Assembly (NCBI GenBank): GCA_018340375.1
Contig: JAFFJZ010000013.1
Location: 5,434,501 to 5,498,500 of the forward strand
Length of the DNA: 64,000 nt
Source of the DNA: Gonatopus flavifemur
Lineage: Eukaryota; Arthropoda; Insecta; Hymenoptera; Dryinidae
Reading direction: 5' to 3'
The notes under the pieces are model-generated. The model searched no databases. It was given only the letters and a program-made list of their open reading frames with translations, and was not told the DNA's origin. Shown here piece after piece: positions 11,236 to 22,870 of the stretch. Positions within the stretch are counted from its first letter, which is position 1. The number at the start of each line of letters is the position of its first letter. The position numbers were made by a program, and so were the translations under genes.

Positions 11236-11269
11236 TTTTCATGCGCGTTTCTGCGCATGAAAACGGTAG
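11236..11269. repeat. short GC-rich hairpin
   Basis: GTTTTCATGCGC and its exact complement surround a 6-base loop, in an unusually GC-rich part of the intron that lies between about 11200 and 11950. Confidence 0.7.
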
Positions 11270-11449
11270 TTTCGGCGACTGGGGGAAAAGTCAGTGGTGG
11301 GGATGCCACACTGTAGGCAAATGTGCTATTAATGTCCTAGGAGGCAAAAGTCCCTCGCGCTCGCACGTTGCTCTTACATACAAAATACTTACAAATCGTA
11401 CTTTGTTACATAAAGTACTGTGTGCACCACGGAGGCAGAGCCTTCAACG

Positions 11450-11849
11450 CAGTGATGCCAGAAAATATCGCGTGGACGGAAAAATCAGCCCCTCCACTGT
11501 TCTGTACAATGGAACTGCCGTATAGGTGTGATCACACGCATACAAAGCTTTCAAAGTGTGTAGAGTAAAGGGAATGATTTTTGCGTCCACACGGTCCTTT
11601 CTGCACCGAGAGAAAAAGCATACTGCAGAAGTATTGACGCACTGAAGTTTCTAATGCATTTGTCATAACGTGCTTCCAACGCTCGGTACCCATGCTTAGA
11701 AAGCATGTGACACATACCCAAAAAGCATGGTCTCGTGCGTTAACTGCATGAGTCCCGAGCGTTAAAAGTACGTTGTAACAAGTGCGTTAGAAGCATTGAA
11801 GTGTGTCATGCTTCTAAAGCATGCTTTTTCTCTCGGTGTGGCATCACTG
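11450..11849. mobile_element. hAT-type element (CAGTGATGCCAG ends) with nested MITE
   Basis: Ends CAGTGATGCCAGAAAA and TGGCATCACTG are flanked by a perfect 8-bp duplication CTTCAACG (11442-11449 and 11850-11857). Inner end sequence GACGGAAAAATCAGCCCCTC matches the element at 23116-26391, so both belong to one family. A 235-bp MITE interrupts its right end. Confidence 0.9.
11604..11838. mobile_element. 235-bp palindromic MITE with TG duplication
   Basis: Inverted ends CACCGAGAGAAAAAGCAT and complement, flanked by TG on both sides (11602-11603 and 11839-11840). Removing it with one TG restores a TTTCTGGCATCACTG hAT end. The interior repeats AAGCAT/ATGCTT and GCGTT words. Confidence 0.85.
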
Positions 11850-12290
11850 CTTCAACGCCTCGCGCGATGTCTTCATTACTCGTCTTCGGCTCGCGCGCCG
11901 ACGACTCGTATTGGAAACATCACGCTCGTCGTTGAAAGACGCTTTTTACCTCCTTGGTACACAATGTACTATATAGAATTTGAAAATTTTTCAGTAATCA
12001 GAAAAATGTCAGATATTTATTACAATTTCGTCAAAATTCCTTCTTTCTTTTAAAGACTGGGAAGAGTTTGTACAGATTGTCTCAAATTTATTGGCTTTTT
12101 CATAAAAAGTTCCTTAATTCTCAAAGTTTTTCTGATTTTTTCAGATTTTTGCAGACAAAATGATATGATTTTTAGAGATCATTCATGGTATTGTGAAAAT
12201 ATTTCTATACGGAATTCTATCACATTATGTAATCATATTCAATGACTGCAAAAGTTTTACTTAGATCTATAGACATTTTTGTGTCACCAG

Positions 12291-13123
12291 GCAAGGCAGC
12301 TCAAGATGAAGATACAATAGGAAAACTTTGCTTGAAGCCAGGTTTCAAACTGATGTTGATGGGCTCTCGTGAAGAAGATATTGCAGAAGTGAGTCAAGCA
12401 CCAGAAGATATGCCAGATGTAGTCAATGATCTTGACATTGAAGAGGAAGAAGTAGAAATTGAGAAAGCCGAAGTTTACTTATCGAAGATACAAAAAAGAA
12501 TTGACCATTACAACATTATTGAATTGAACCCACTTCGTGAAGGAAAAAAGCTTTTGGTACTCGACATCGATTACACGCTATTTGATCACAGATCTACAGC
12601 TGAAAGTGGAATAGAATTGATGCGCCCTTATCTCCATGAATTCCTCACTCGTGCTTATAAAGACTATGATATAGTAATTTGGTCCGCTACCAGTATGAAA
12701 TGGATTAATGAAAAAATGAAACTTTTAGGAGTTTCAAGTCATCCAGATTATAAAATAGCTTTTCATTTGGATTCTCTTGCTATGATATCTATCCATACAC
12801 CTAAATATGGTAAGGTGGTGGGTGTTAAGCCATTAGGTATTATTTGGGGAAAATATAAGCAATTTTCTGCAAAAAACACTATAATGTTTGACGATATCAG
12901 ACGAAACTTCATCATGAATCCACAATCTGGATTGCGAATAAAACCATTCAAACATGCTCATACAAATAGACATAAAGACAGAGAATTGTTGAAATTAGCT
13001 AAATATTTGGAGTTAATAGCTAAAATTGACGATTTCCAAACTCTTAACCACAGAAAATGGGAAGAATATAGAACAAAAAAAAGTCGACACGAGAGGAGAA
13101 GTGAAACTGGAGAAGATGAGTAA
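12291..13123 (+). CDS. UBLCP1: UBLCP1 exon 2 (HAD phosphatase domain)
   Basis: Final coding exon. It follows the acceptor CACCAG at 12285-12290 and ends at TAA 13121-13123. It supplies the end of the ubiquitin-like fold to about residue 80, an acidic linker, and the FCP/SCP-type HAD phosphatase. The DxDxT motif [11 protein letters not shown] gives catalytic D146 and D148. The second motif VIWSAT has T188, and FDDIRRNF supplies the late aspartates near 255-256. [10 protein letters not shown] and LNHRKWEEY are typical of the family. UBLCP1 is known as a nuclear phosphatase that dephosphorylates and restrains the 26S proteasome. All motifs are intact. The tail ends in a short charged stretch. 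Confidence 0.95.
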
Positions 13124-13153
13124 CATGTATTTATGTATTTCACACATTTTATC

Positions 13154-13389
13154 ATTAAAATAATCTCAGTTGTTCTGATTTCCACAACATGAATACAACA
13201 ATCTGCACTCAGCATATATCATAAGGTTAATGTCAATTTTCAACAAATTAAAAAACTATTGAAATCATATTGTAACTGTAGGGAAATCATTCCATTGAAT
13301 ACCCTAATTCATTTATATTTTTACTCAATATATTTTGGAATTATAATGTATTCACATATAATCGTCATACATGAAATGTACAAAATAAA
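13154..13389 (+). other. candidate poly(A) signals of UBLCP1
   Basis: ATTAAA at 13154-13159 lies 31 bases past the stop, and AATAAA at 13384-13389 is a stronger distal candidate. Both fit a short 3' untranslated region. Confidence 0.45.
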
Positions 13390-13611
13390 CATTTCGCAAC
13401 AATTACCAATAATATTATGTATTCATTTAATAGAAATGATTCAATTGTAGAAAGAATTGGAATAATTTAATACAAAAATGTGGTAGAAGAAAAATGGTGA
13501 AATCTTGAGGTGCATGGAAAGAAGAGTGCGCACACCACCCGCATATTTTTAAATTGATTCCAGCATTTTTTCGATTTGACTTACAGCTAAGAAATTTTGT
13601 ACACATTTCTT

Positions 13612-13818
13612 AAGGGGATACTAGCGGCATAACGGTAGCCAAATGGCTTATGACAAATTACGCGCAAACGCTTGAGTTTTATCAAAATATCGCTCTGTAC
13701 AACCCTTCTACTTGAATCAAAGAAGTGCTGTACACAGCGATATTTTGATTCAATTGAAGTATTTGCCCGTAGTTTGTCATGAACGATTTAGCTGCTGCCA
13801 CGCCGCTAGTATCACCTT
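13612..13818. repeat. palindromic MITE with GATACTAGCGGC arms
   Basis: AAGGGGATACTAGCGGC on the left pairs with GCCGCTAGTATCACCTT on the right. Inner arms pair through TTTGTCAT/ATGACAAA and AAAATATCGCT. Non-coding. Confidence 0.7.
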
Positions 13819-13967
13819 GAGGGCCCTGGCGTCCCTGAAGAAATGGGCAAAATTTTGCCAAGTACGTTCTAAACAACTGAGGAATAAACACATTCTTCAA
13901 TCTGCAGTGATAAAGTGACTCTGCAAATGATTCCTCAAAATCATGCAAACGATAATAAACATATTAA

Positions 13968-14960
13968 CCCATTAAGACCCACGGCAAAACCATCATGGAT
14001 AACAAAAAAGTGAATACGGGGGTGACAGCATCTGATTGAAAGATTATTTTCCACAGAGGAAAATTTTTTTTTCCAATTGTTTCAACAATCACGTCGAAAA
14101 ATCCATATAACGCAAAACCAACACCGCCACTCGATTCTGCGCGAGAAATCATATGAAATCTATGTACGCAGAAATTTTTTTTCTCACTATATTTATTTTA
14201 AAAAATTAAATAAATGATTTCGAGTCAGACAACACCCGTTCAGGACCATGGTGAAACCATCGTGGATGAATAAAACGTGGATACGGGGATGACAGCATCT
14301 GATTGAAGGATTATTTCCCAAAGGAAAAAATTTTTTTTCCAATTGTTTGAACAATTACGACGAAAAATCCGTATACGGCAAAGCCAACACCGCCATTCGA
14401 TTCTGCGCAAGAGATCATATGAAATCTATGTACGCAGAAATTTTTTTTCTCACTATATTTTTTCTCACTTATTTATTTAAAAAAATTAAATAAATAATTT
14501 CGAGTCAGACAACACCCGTTCAGGACCATGGCGAAACCATCGTGGATGAAAAAAACGTGGATACGGGGATGACAGTATCTGATTGGAAGATTATTTCCCA
14601 TAGAAGAAAATTTTTTTCCAATTGTTTAAACAATCCGTCGAAGAATCCGTATACGGCAAAACCAACACCGCCATTCGATTCTGCGCAAGAAATCATATAA
14701 AATCTATGTACACAGAAATTTTATTCTCACTATATTTATTTTAAAAAATTAAATAAACAATTTCGAGCCACAGCCCTCGTTGAGAACTATCGAGAAATCA
14801 TTGTAGATAACAATGAATTCAATACGATCATCACAGCTTCTGATCGGAAGATTATTTTCCGTGGAGAAGACATTTTTTGCCAATTGTTTAAACAATTACA
14901 TGATCAACTCTAGATACGGAAAAACCCTCAGCGCCCGATTCCACAGGAAAAATGGCAGAG
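13968..14960. repeat. left subterminal ~270-bp tandem units of the piggyBac-type element
   Basis: The phrase GATGACAGCATCTGATTG or a variant recurs near 14020, 14287, 14563 and 14830, so there are about four degenerate units 267-276 bp apart. Inverted units occur near the right end. Confidence 0.8.
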
Positions 14961-16402
14961 TGATCATACATTGGTCAAGGTGTCGACAGCAGCTTGAGAT
15001 GATTAGTCCCCAGCGTCGATTTCAGAAGTCGAATAATGAATTTTCGCATGTGATGAGCAAAAGTAAAATCCACATCTTTTGCAATAATTTTCTGTCTATT
15101 TTTGACACTTCGCGCCTGAAGTAGATTCAAAAGTACAGTGTTTATTCACACCAGTTGTCATTGTGTGTTCTGAATCTACTTTTTCAGTGGAACGTGTACG
15201 TTTACCAGAGTGTCGCTTCCGTGTCACTTCAGAGAAGTAATATTCACACACTTCTTGTGCAATATCTTTGGATCCATTTTTGGTATCAGGATTTGCCAGA
15301 TTATAAAGGACTGTAGCATTGGTCAAAGATCCTTGAATGAGTCTCACAAAGTCACGAAGAGGCACAGAGACAAGTCCATTCCTTCCCACGAATAGCTGGA
15401 AGAAGATCATTGCAATGTTGGTCGTGCAAGTCTACTCCTCTCATGTTTTTATTATATTTTGAGAAGGCTTGAGGAAACTCTATAAACTTTTTTACTTTGT
15501 TTACAAATCTAGTGACTTACTGTCCATCACAGTAATATAATTCACATGTGACATTTCGTCATGTAGATTGACACATGTTCCTCTTTCACACTTTTTTGGT
15601 AGAACAACCTCAGCTTTAACACGATTATGTCTTACCCTTCCTGTAGTACATAGTCCAATTTTCCCCAGGTGTACTAGGAGATCGGGCGAAGTGAAAAAAT
15701 TGTTCAAGTACAAATAGTGATTCCTTAGGTTTTCCAACGGCACCGTGTTTAATAGTCCCTGAAGCATTTTCATCACAACTCTCGAACCTAGTCCAATGGA
15801 ATTCAGGAACGTTTCATTCTCGTTACCCGCTTTTTCAGCATAAATATCTACGTCAAAGATAAAGCCTTCACGTGAACAAATTGCCCATAGTTTGATGCCG
15901 AACCTTACAGGCTTATTTCTTATGCATTGCTTTATGCCGAAACGCCCAAAATACTTCACCATGATTTCATCTATCGACAAGTTGTGGCTAAACTACCCAA
16001 AACGCCCAAGATTTTGCCTGAAGAAATCATAAATACTCCCAACTTTCCAAACTTTATCTTTTACATTCTTTTCGTTATTTTCATAGAACTTGATGTACTT
16101 CTTCATAGTGGTGATTTGATTGCGGGACATTGTGTCTTTGACAATTTGGCATCCTAGAATTGATTCCGAAGACCAATAGTCCCGTTGAGACTTTCTTGAA
16201 TTGAATGAAGAGAGAATAATGATTCCAATAAATTTATCGAATAAATCTTCCGATGAATCGGTACCTTTTTCTGATGATACTTCGATGATATGACACTGAA
16301 TTTCTTTAGGAAAGAGAACTTCAAATAATTCACCAGCATTCATTCGTTTTATATTCATCAACGATTCTTCGCTCGAACTATGCTCCAATTCCGGTTGTTC
16401 TA

Positions 16403-17724
16403 CGAGGTGTGTTCAAAAAGTAAGGTGACTTTTCAAATTTCGCGGGCAACGTACTTTCGATTATCGATTTTTTTGTTTTGTTATGTTGGCACACTCTTCC
16501 CGAACATCTGTACCAAGTTTCAAGTGTATAGCATTTTTTGTTTGGTTGTGAGAGGCGTAAAGGTTATAAGTGTTTTGCGTGCTCGGCGATTTCTTGCTAT
16601 CGAAAAATATGGATCAAAGGATTTACATCAAATTTTGTGTAAAAAATAAAATAAAGTGCTCCGAAACACTTAAAATGTTGACAGTAGCATACGGTGAAAC
16701 TGTTCTGAGTAAAAAAAATGTTTACAAGTGGTACAAACTCTTCCAAGATAGCCGGGAAGATGCCAATGACGAGCCTCGCTCTGGACGCCCAAGCACGTCA
16801 ACAACTGATGAAAACGTTCAAGCAGTGAAGAAAATTGTTTTGGAAAATCGTCGAATCGCTATCAGAGAAGTTGCTGAGGATGTTGGTTTATCGCTTGGCT
16901 CGTGCCATGAAATTTTTTCTAACGTTTTGGGCATGAGACGTGTGTCAGCGAAGTTTGTTCCGAAATTGCTAAATTTTGACCAAAAGAACCGTGGCATGAG
17001 CATCGTTCAAGAACTGTTGAATGACGTCAACGACGACCCAGATTTACTCAAAAAGGTCATAACTGGTGACGAATCATGGGTATATGGTTATGATGTCGAA
17101 ACCAAAGTCCAATCGTCCCAATGGAAGACCCCAAATGAGCCAAGACCGAAAAAAGCACGCCAAGTTCGATCAAATGTCTAAGTTTTGCTCACTGTTTTCT
17201 TCGATTACCATGGCGTGGTGCATCAGGAGTTCTTACCATATGGTCGTACGGTCAATAAACAGTATTATCTTGAAGTTATGCGCCGTTTGCGAGAAGCAAT
17301 ACGAAGAAAACGTCCAGAATTGTGGAAAAATAATTCATGGCTTTTGCATCACGATAATGCCCCTGCTCACTCATCTTTGCTTGTGAGAGATTTTTTGGCC
17401 AAAAACAACACCACAATCATGCCTCAGCCACCATATTCACCGGATTTGGCCCCATGTGACTTTTGCTTGTTCCCAAAACTAAAGAGACCTATGAAAGGAC
17501 GGAGATTTGCAACGATTGAAGAGATAAAGACTGCATCGCTGGAAGAGCTCAAGGCTATACCGAAAAGTGCTTATGAGAAGTGCTTTGAGGATTGGAGAAA
17601 GCGTTGGCATAAGTGTATTGTATCTGAGGGGGATTACTTTGAAGGGGACAACATAAATATTGATAAATAAATAAATATTTTTTCTTAAAAATACAAAGTC
17701 ACCTTACTTTTTGAACACACCTCG
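16403..17724 (+). mobile_element. mariner element 2
   Basis: Identical 30-bp inverted ends starting CGAGGTGTGTTCAAAAAG lie at 16403-16432 and 17695-17724, flanked by TA at 16401-16402 and 17725-17726. It sits inside the piggyBac-type transposase gene. Removing it with one TA rejoins the host frame as ...YKHIEQPEL.... Confidence 0.95.
16609..17670 (+). pseudogene. mariner transposase with one nonsense codon
   Basis: A full-length frame starts at ATG 16609 (MDQRIYIKFC) and ends at 17670, with a single in-frame TAA at 17179-17181 (codon 191). The stop stands after RQVRSNV, where related proteins usually continue with a Lys codon. D154 (ITGDESW), D249 (HHDNAPAH) and D284 (APCDFCLF) are all present, with 34 residues between the last two. 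The SGRPSTS linker is at 58-64. Apart from the stop the gene looks intact, so it was probably inactivated recently. Confidence 0.9.
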
Positions 17725-19290
17725 TATATGTTTGTAATCACCACTTTTCCAGTTGAAAGTATGATTGGGTTCTGAGAGCTTTTGCGCATCAGTGTATGAA
17801 CAGGGTGTCTAGCAGTCGGGATTTCCGGGAAAGTCGGGAATTAGTCAGGAACTGTACTTTCGTCGGGAAAAGTGGGGAAAACGTCAGGAATTGAAAAAAA
17901 TTCCGGGAAATTTCCAATTATATTTTTATTGTTGTGTGTGCAGAATTTTTGAACTTAGAAAAGTTCTCCCCATCGACGAATAATTGATTATTTTAAATCT
18001 TAATTAAAATGAATATTGATTATATCAAATATTGATATTCTTTGTTATAATTTTGAGAGTTATGCAAAGATTCTCAGATATTTTCAGAATAATTTCTTCA
18101 ATCAGGTCTAGACAGCAATGAATGATTCACTAAAGAATTCTCGAAAAAAATTCATGGTTCGTACAGTCCTTGAGAACCCTCGAAAACCCCTTGAATTTTA
18201 TTTGTCTTTCCAAGGGCTGAAAAGCCGTTAAAAATCCCTTAATTTTGTAGTATGAAAATTGGAAAAAATTTTACGAAAAACTTGGAAAGACATCACGGTA
18301 AATACTGAGAAAATACGTATGAGCATTATAAATATTTTTATTCTTGAACATTAATTCAATCACTTATTAATTATTTTGATAGTTGAAAATATCCAATAGA
18401 CATTTTTTTATTGAAATATTTGGTAATTATCGGTTTTAAATTCAACCAAAACCCTTAAATGCAGTGACAATATAACCGCATAGAAACCGATAAGATATCA
18501 TTCATTCCAATTGGATTCAGCCTATTGGTTTCCATTGGTTTTTTCACCCAGAGATTTGTTCATTGATCAATATTCATTCAATGATGGAATATTTCGACAA
18601 ATTCCAGTTACTAGTTGTCTTCGGGGATCAATGATAAAGCCGTATATCAAATTTAAAGTTGTTCTAATAACTTCCCAAACAGCACAAGAAGTTACGGATC
18701 CTGGAAAAGAATTCTTCAAGGATATCGAAAGTAATCGAATGAGAACTCGCAGAGTACTTAGAGAGCTCGCAAATGTCTGGAGAATATGACTCTTTTAGAA
18801 TTATTTTTTCTATTGAATATAATATTTTTGGAAGTCATCACAGAATTCTTCAAGAGTGTCCTAAAACTATAAAAAGAGCTTCAAAAATACTATCGGAATT
18901 TTTATCCTAAGCATAATAAATTTTGAAAAATCGATTAAATTAATACAATAAAATTTTAGTTATATTCAAATTATGAAGAAAAAACTACATTAAAACGTAA
19001 GACTGTGTTATGTAGAAATAATTTAATTGCTCACTCAAAAAAGATTTTACTTCTTTGAAAGGAAGAATTATTTGATATTGAAAAAGAAATTGAAAAAACC
19101 AAAGTCATTCTCAAAATTTGAGATTTTATATTTCGTCTCACTGTAAAAATTTTTATTCCAGTTGAATTCCTCATGGAATGTACCCAATTTATACTATAGT
19201 TAAATTATTATAAATTCAATTTTATACTTTAAAATGAAATGTTATAATTTCTATTAGAAATATTGAAAATTTGTACTTTATACTAACATA

Positions 19291-19431
19291 TAGGTTCGTT
19301 CGTTCTACGTGCTCTGAGTTGCTCCAACATGTACCTAACCAATCATCTCGTCGCTTAAACTGGAAGTAGCGAATCCAAAATACTTGGAGCGAGTTGGGGT
19401 AACTTGGGACATCGGTAAACGAACTTAGCTA
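19291..19431. repeat. 141-bp dispersed MITE, copy 1
   Basis: From TAGGTTCGTTCGTTCTACGT to AACGAACTTAGCTA. It matches 46148-46288 at the same length and orientation, and the ends are imperfectly inverted (AGGTTCGTT / AACGAACTTAG). Confidence 0.8.
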
Positions 19432-19435
19432 TTGG

Positions 19436-19470
19436 ATATATATGTGTATATATATATATACACATATATG
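19436..19470. repeat. palindromic TA-rich microsatellite
   Basis: ATATATATGTGTATATATAT pairs with its own complement across the centre. It directly follows the 141-bp MITE. Confidence 0.8.
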
Positions 19471-20452
19471 TATGAATATGTGTTTTATCAACAATCCGTA
19501 CAAAAATTTTCTACCCCTTGAAAATTTTTAAAATACCCTTGAAAAGCCCTTGAAAAGCCCTTCATTTTCGTTTTTCAATAGCTGTACCAACCATGAAATT
19601 CTTTTTGAATTCTTACAGAATTCCAGAAACCTTACACAACTCAAGAAGTCCTATTTCACGGCTTTGTTACACATAATCTATGAAATCACATTGACGAATG
19701 GGAAAATGAATAGGTTTCAATGGATTCCAATGATATTTAATCGGAAATTTCACCATTTGTAATAGGATTTAATAGAATATTCCTACCTGGGGGAGATTTG
19801 AGAGTCGTTTCAAATATTCTCCCAGAGATCTTGCGACTGTTTCAAGAATTTTCGAAAGAATTCCCAAATGTTCGTGAAATAGTCTGTTTCTGACTTCTTG
19901 AAGAAGTCTATAATTGAATTCACAATAGTGAATTCATAAGAATTGAATTTCGTGCTCAATAATTCAAAATTATGTGAATTCATTTTTACATTAATTCATA
20001 TATTAAGTATAAAGTAGGGCATGAGAAATGAATTCCACGATATACATTCAACGAATACAAATGAATACGATAATTCATGTAATTATATCTATTCATAAAT
20101 GCTAAGAATGATTATTTACTACTTTTTATCCATTTCAATTCATGAATGTTCTAATTGGATGAATGATTGTATTTACTTGTAATTTGATGCTTCCGACATT
20201 TGTGCAAACTTCAATACTTGTGTCCTTTTTCTTCTCATTGAGTTTGCAAAATTTGCAGAAATGTTGGAAGCATCCATTGTTGAATATACATCGTGAAATC
20301 AATTTTCCATGCTTCAATTTATATTTAATATATGACTTACGCAAAGAGTAAGTGCAGATAGTTTTGAGTTTCCCTCCACGCCCAGAAAAATGGTTCACTT
20401 GAATATGAACCTACTAGACATTTCGATAGCCCGTCAATAGATCAAATATCTT

Positions 20453-20578
20453 AAGCTGAGACTTCATGCTGGCGTTTTTGACGCGGTGGCACATTAGTTG
20501 AAAGAAGAGATCCTGTCATTTTTCCTTCACTATCCAATGATCGCCACGTCAAAAACGCCAGCATGAGATCTCAGCTTT
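20453..20578. repeat. 126-bp hairpin, variable-stem family, copy 3
   Basis: AAGCTGAGACTTCATGCTGG pairs with CCAGCATGAGATCTCAGCTT. The stem middle GCGTTTTTGACGC differs wholly from copies 1, 2 and 4 but pairs within this copy. The inner AAAGAAGAGA segment is shared with the others. Confidence 0.8.
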
Positions 20579-21369
20579 ATACTTCGAACGATCATTAGGT
20601 CGAAGATCATTTTGTCGAAACTTTGTTACTCCGAAAGTTCATCATCCGAATTGTTGATAGACAAATGATGAGTGTTCTTTACTTGTAAATTACACTGGAA
20701 GAACCAATCACAAGTTTTCGGAATAATGATCATTCGGAACATTTCGATTTCGAATTCATTTTTCTTATTAGATTGTATTATGCCATCGAAAATGTTAATT
20801 GAAATTGATGTGTGTGCATTTTATTTTCGATGCGGGAATTTCCCAAAAAATCCTGGAAAAAGTCGGGAATTCCAAAATCATATTTCGCTAGACACCCTGA
20901 TGAACTTTTCAATTGTTCATAAGAACCGTAAGGGAGAACTGTATCCGGGCCTACTTCAGGTTCCATTTCAGAATCAGAACCTGAATCTGTGTCCAAGTCA
21001 GTTTCTGGAATAAATGCAATATCAATACCATTGCTAACATTGTCATCAGCATCGTCAATGTTTTCAACACTGTCGAGAATTTCAGCCACTGTCATAGTTA
21101 ATTTTCTACTTCTTGGCATGATAGAGTGCTAGTCGAAGCGAAGAAAGACCAAAAGTTCAAAAAACCGTGAAATACGGTAATAATAAGAGAATACTCGAAA
21201 GTCAGAGCCAGGAATTGAATGATTGAGACTGATTAGCAGTGGAAACTACTCAAAAGGAATGACAGTGTAAACTAATAGTATTAAAAACTACTGAGGTGCA
21301 ATAGCAGTGAGCACTGCTGATTTGGAATAGTAATGAGAACTACTGGTCTGAGATAATAGTGATAATAGA

Positions 21370-21802
21370 TTTTGGCTTATCTGGAGTTTTTGACGTAATT
21401 GTTTAAACAATTGGAAAAAATAATCTTCCTCCATGGGAAATAATCTTTCAGTCGGATGCTGTCATCCCCGTATCCACGTTTTCTTTTATCCACGATGATT
21501 TCCCCATGGTCCTGAACGGGTGTCGTCCGACGCGGAATTATTTATTTAATTTTTTTAAATAAACATAGTGAGAAAAAAAATTTCTGCGTTCATAGCTTTT
21601 ACATGAATTTTTGCGTCGAATCGAATGGCGGTGTTGGTTTTGCCTTACCTGGATTTTTTGACGTAATTGTTCAAACAAAAATTGTTTAAACAATTGGTAA
21701 AAATCATCTTACTCCATGGAAAATAATCCTTCAATCAGATGCCGTCTTCCCCGTATCCACTTTCTGCTTATCCACGATGGTTTCGCCATAGGCTTTAATG
21801 GG
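21370..21802. repeat. right subterminal units of the piggyBac-type element
   Basis: Two degenerate units in inverse orientation to the left end. GTCATCCCCGTATCCACG near 21448 and GTCTTCCCCGTATCCAC near 21742 are complementary to the left-end units. Confidence 0.8.
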
Positions 21803-21989
21803 TTAACCTACAAATGTTAATAATGTTTATAACTTCAAGAGGTTGGATGGAATTCCTGTACACTCACTAATTTCTATAGTTTGGTTTCTCGAGTTGAGGA
21901 ATGTGTTTTGGGCTTTGGATTTATATTCAGAGCGTAATCCTAGCAGTGCGCTTTATTGCTGCATATTTAAAATTTGTGATCATTCCCTA

Positions 21990-22114
21990 ACAGCACATCC
22001 CCCGACTTCTACGTCGCATCCCCGTGGACTCCACGTGGATAAATGGTGGACGTGGATAGAACGTGGATCAACGGAGATTCCACGCGGAGGCAACGTAGAA
22101 ATGTCCGGTGCTGT
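21990..22114. mobile_element. palindromic MITE built of CGTGGA words
   Basis: 125 bp between ACAGCACATCCCCCGACTTC and GTCCGGTGCTGT. Both arms and the centre repeat CGTGGA/TCCACG many times in a few dozen bases. Confidence 0.75.
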
Positions 22115-22400
22115 ACGGGTTGCTTAGTTGTTTGGAAACTACTTAGCAAAATTTTATCCGTTTTCTGATGCTCCACGTCCCTTAATGAAATGGAATGAAA
22201 CAACCATCCAAACCCTTTTGTATGGAACAAGGTCTGACTGGTTCGATTTTTCTAATATATTCCATCATTCTCGAATATTTGGGGTAGAAAAACTAGTCAG
22301 TCTGGTATTTACAGGGCACTCAAGCATCAGAAGTGGATAAGACTTTGCACAGACTTTTGTTCATGAATTATTCAATGAATTGAAATCAAATGGAGATTAA

Positions 22401-22618
22401 CACTAAAACCGCCGGGACATTTTTGTCTCGTTTCAAATTTTGAATCCCTACACTTTTCAGAAACTGTAAACCTGAGGATACTACATTGATCTCAAACATG
22501 GATCTATTCTCCAAATATTGAGGGTGACCAAACTATTTTTCCCTCCGAAAAAATTATAAAACCTATGATGATTCAAAATTTGTGGCGGGACAAAAATGTC
22601 TCATCGGCGGTTCTAGTG
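22401..22618. mobile_element. piggyBac-type MITE (CACTAAAACCGCC ends)
   Basis: 218 bp with TTAA on the left (22397-22400) and ATAA on the right (22619-22622, one change). Inverted ends CACTAAAACCGCCGGGACAT and GGCGGTTCTAGTG. Short TTAA-flanked elements with such ends are typical piggyBac MITEs. Confidence 0.8.
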
Positions 22619-22649
22619 ATAATTGGTATACCTTAGACTGGACTCTAAG

Positions 22650-22816
22650 CGAGTGATGCAAAAAATTCCAACTTTCGTCAACTTTTGTCCCCTCCATCAA
22701 GACATTTTGCCTCTACACAATAAAATTTCTTTTGTCAGTGGCTGCATTGTGTGCGTGGAATTTATATACAGATGGTGCTAGATGGAGGGGGGCAAAACTT
22801 GGTTTCTGGCATCACT
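22650..22816. mobile_element. hAT-type MITE (GTGATGC ends), copy 2
   Basis: Flanked by a perfect 8-bp duplication ACTCTAAG (22642-22649 and 22817-22824). Its interior matches 6333-6488, with the CCCCTCCA segments and an ATTTCTTTTGTC centre. Confidence 0.85.
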
Positions 22817-22870
22817 ACTCTAAGCATGAACTTGAGTTCCCTGATGGTTTGCGAAAATTAGTAAACAAAA

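Larger units (their letters stand above)
7393..12290 (+). other. UBLCP1: UBLCP1 intron, filled with MITEs
   Basis: A 4898-bp intron running from GTTATG to CACCAG. It holds a word-iterated palindrome with a hAT-type MITE inside it, a TTAA-flanked piggyBac-like non-autonomous element with another MITE inside, and a hAT-type MITE with a third element nested in it. No other convincing exon was found. Stretches 8620-9700 and 10917-11180 are AT-rich with no clear feature. Confidence 0.85.
17801..20899. mobile_element. 3.1-kb non-autonomous element with 5-bp duplication
   Basis: Ends CAGGGTGTCTAGC and its complement are followed on both sides by GGGAATTCC-type words. ATGAA flanks it at 17796-17800 and 20900-20904. 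Removing the element with one ATGAA restores the piggyBac transposase frame, so the 5-bp duplication is exact. The CAGGG start and 5-bp site suggest a hAT5-like group, which is inference. The interior has no long frame. It contains a 141-bp repeat at 19291 and a hairpin at 20453. Other stretches repeat GAATTC-like words or hold nothing recognisable. Confidence 0.85.
15096..21119 (-). pseudogene. piggyBac-type transposase, interrupted and degenerate
   Basis: Read right to left. The N-terminal acidic segment (MPRSRKLTMTVAEILDSVEN) is at 21119-20905. After a 3.1-kb insertion it resumes at 17795-17727 with FNWKSGDYKHI. After a mariner it continues from about 16400 with the SSSEESLMNIKR region. 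The DDE domain contains SIDEIMVKYFGR, RFGIKLWAIC and, near 15450, RGVDLHDQH, which carry the first and third catalytic aspartates. The second motif reads LNNFFTS where family members have DN(Y/F)FTS, so that aspartate is Asn. Frameshifts separate 15993-16388, 15501-15980 and 15096-15410. The enzyme is dead, and both insertions came after it was a gene. Confidence 0.88.
13968..21802 (-). mobile_element. piggyBac-type element carrying two nested transposons
   Basis: TTAA sits at 13964-13967 and 21803-21806. The ends are CCCATTAAGACC and its near-complement GGCTTTAATGGG. The element is 7835 bp long now and about 3.4 kb after removing two younger insertions (16403-17724 and 17801-20899). The transposase reads on the minus strand. 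Degenerate ~270-bp units repeat inside each end, in opposite orientations. Confidence 0.9.
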
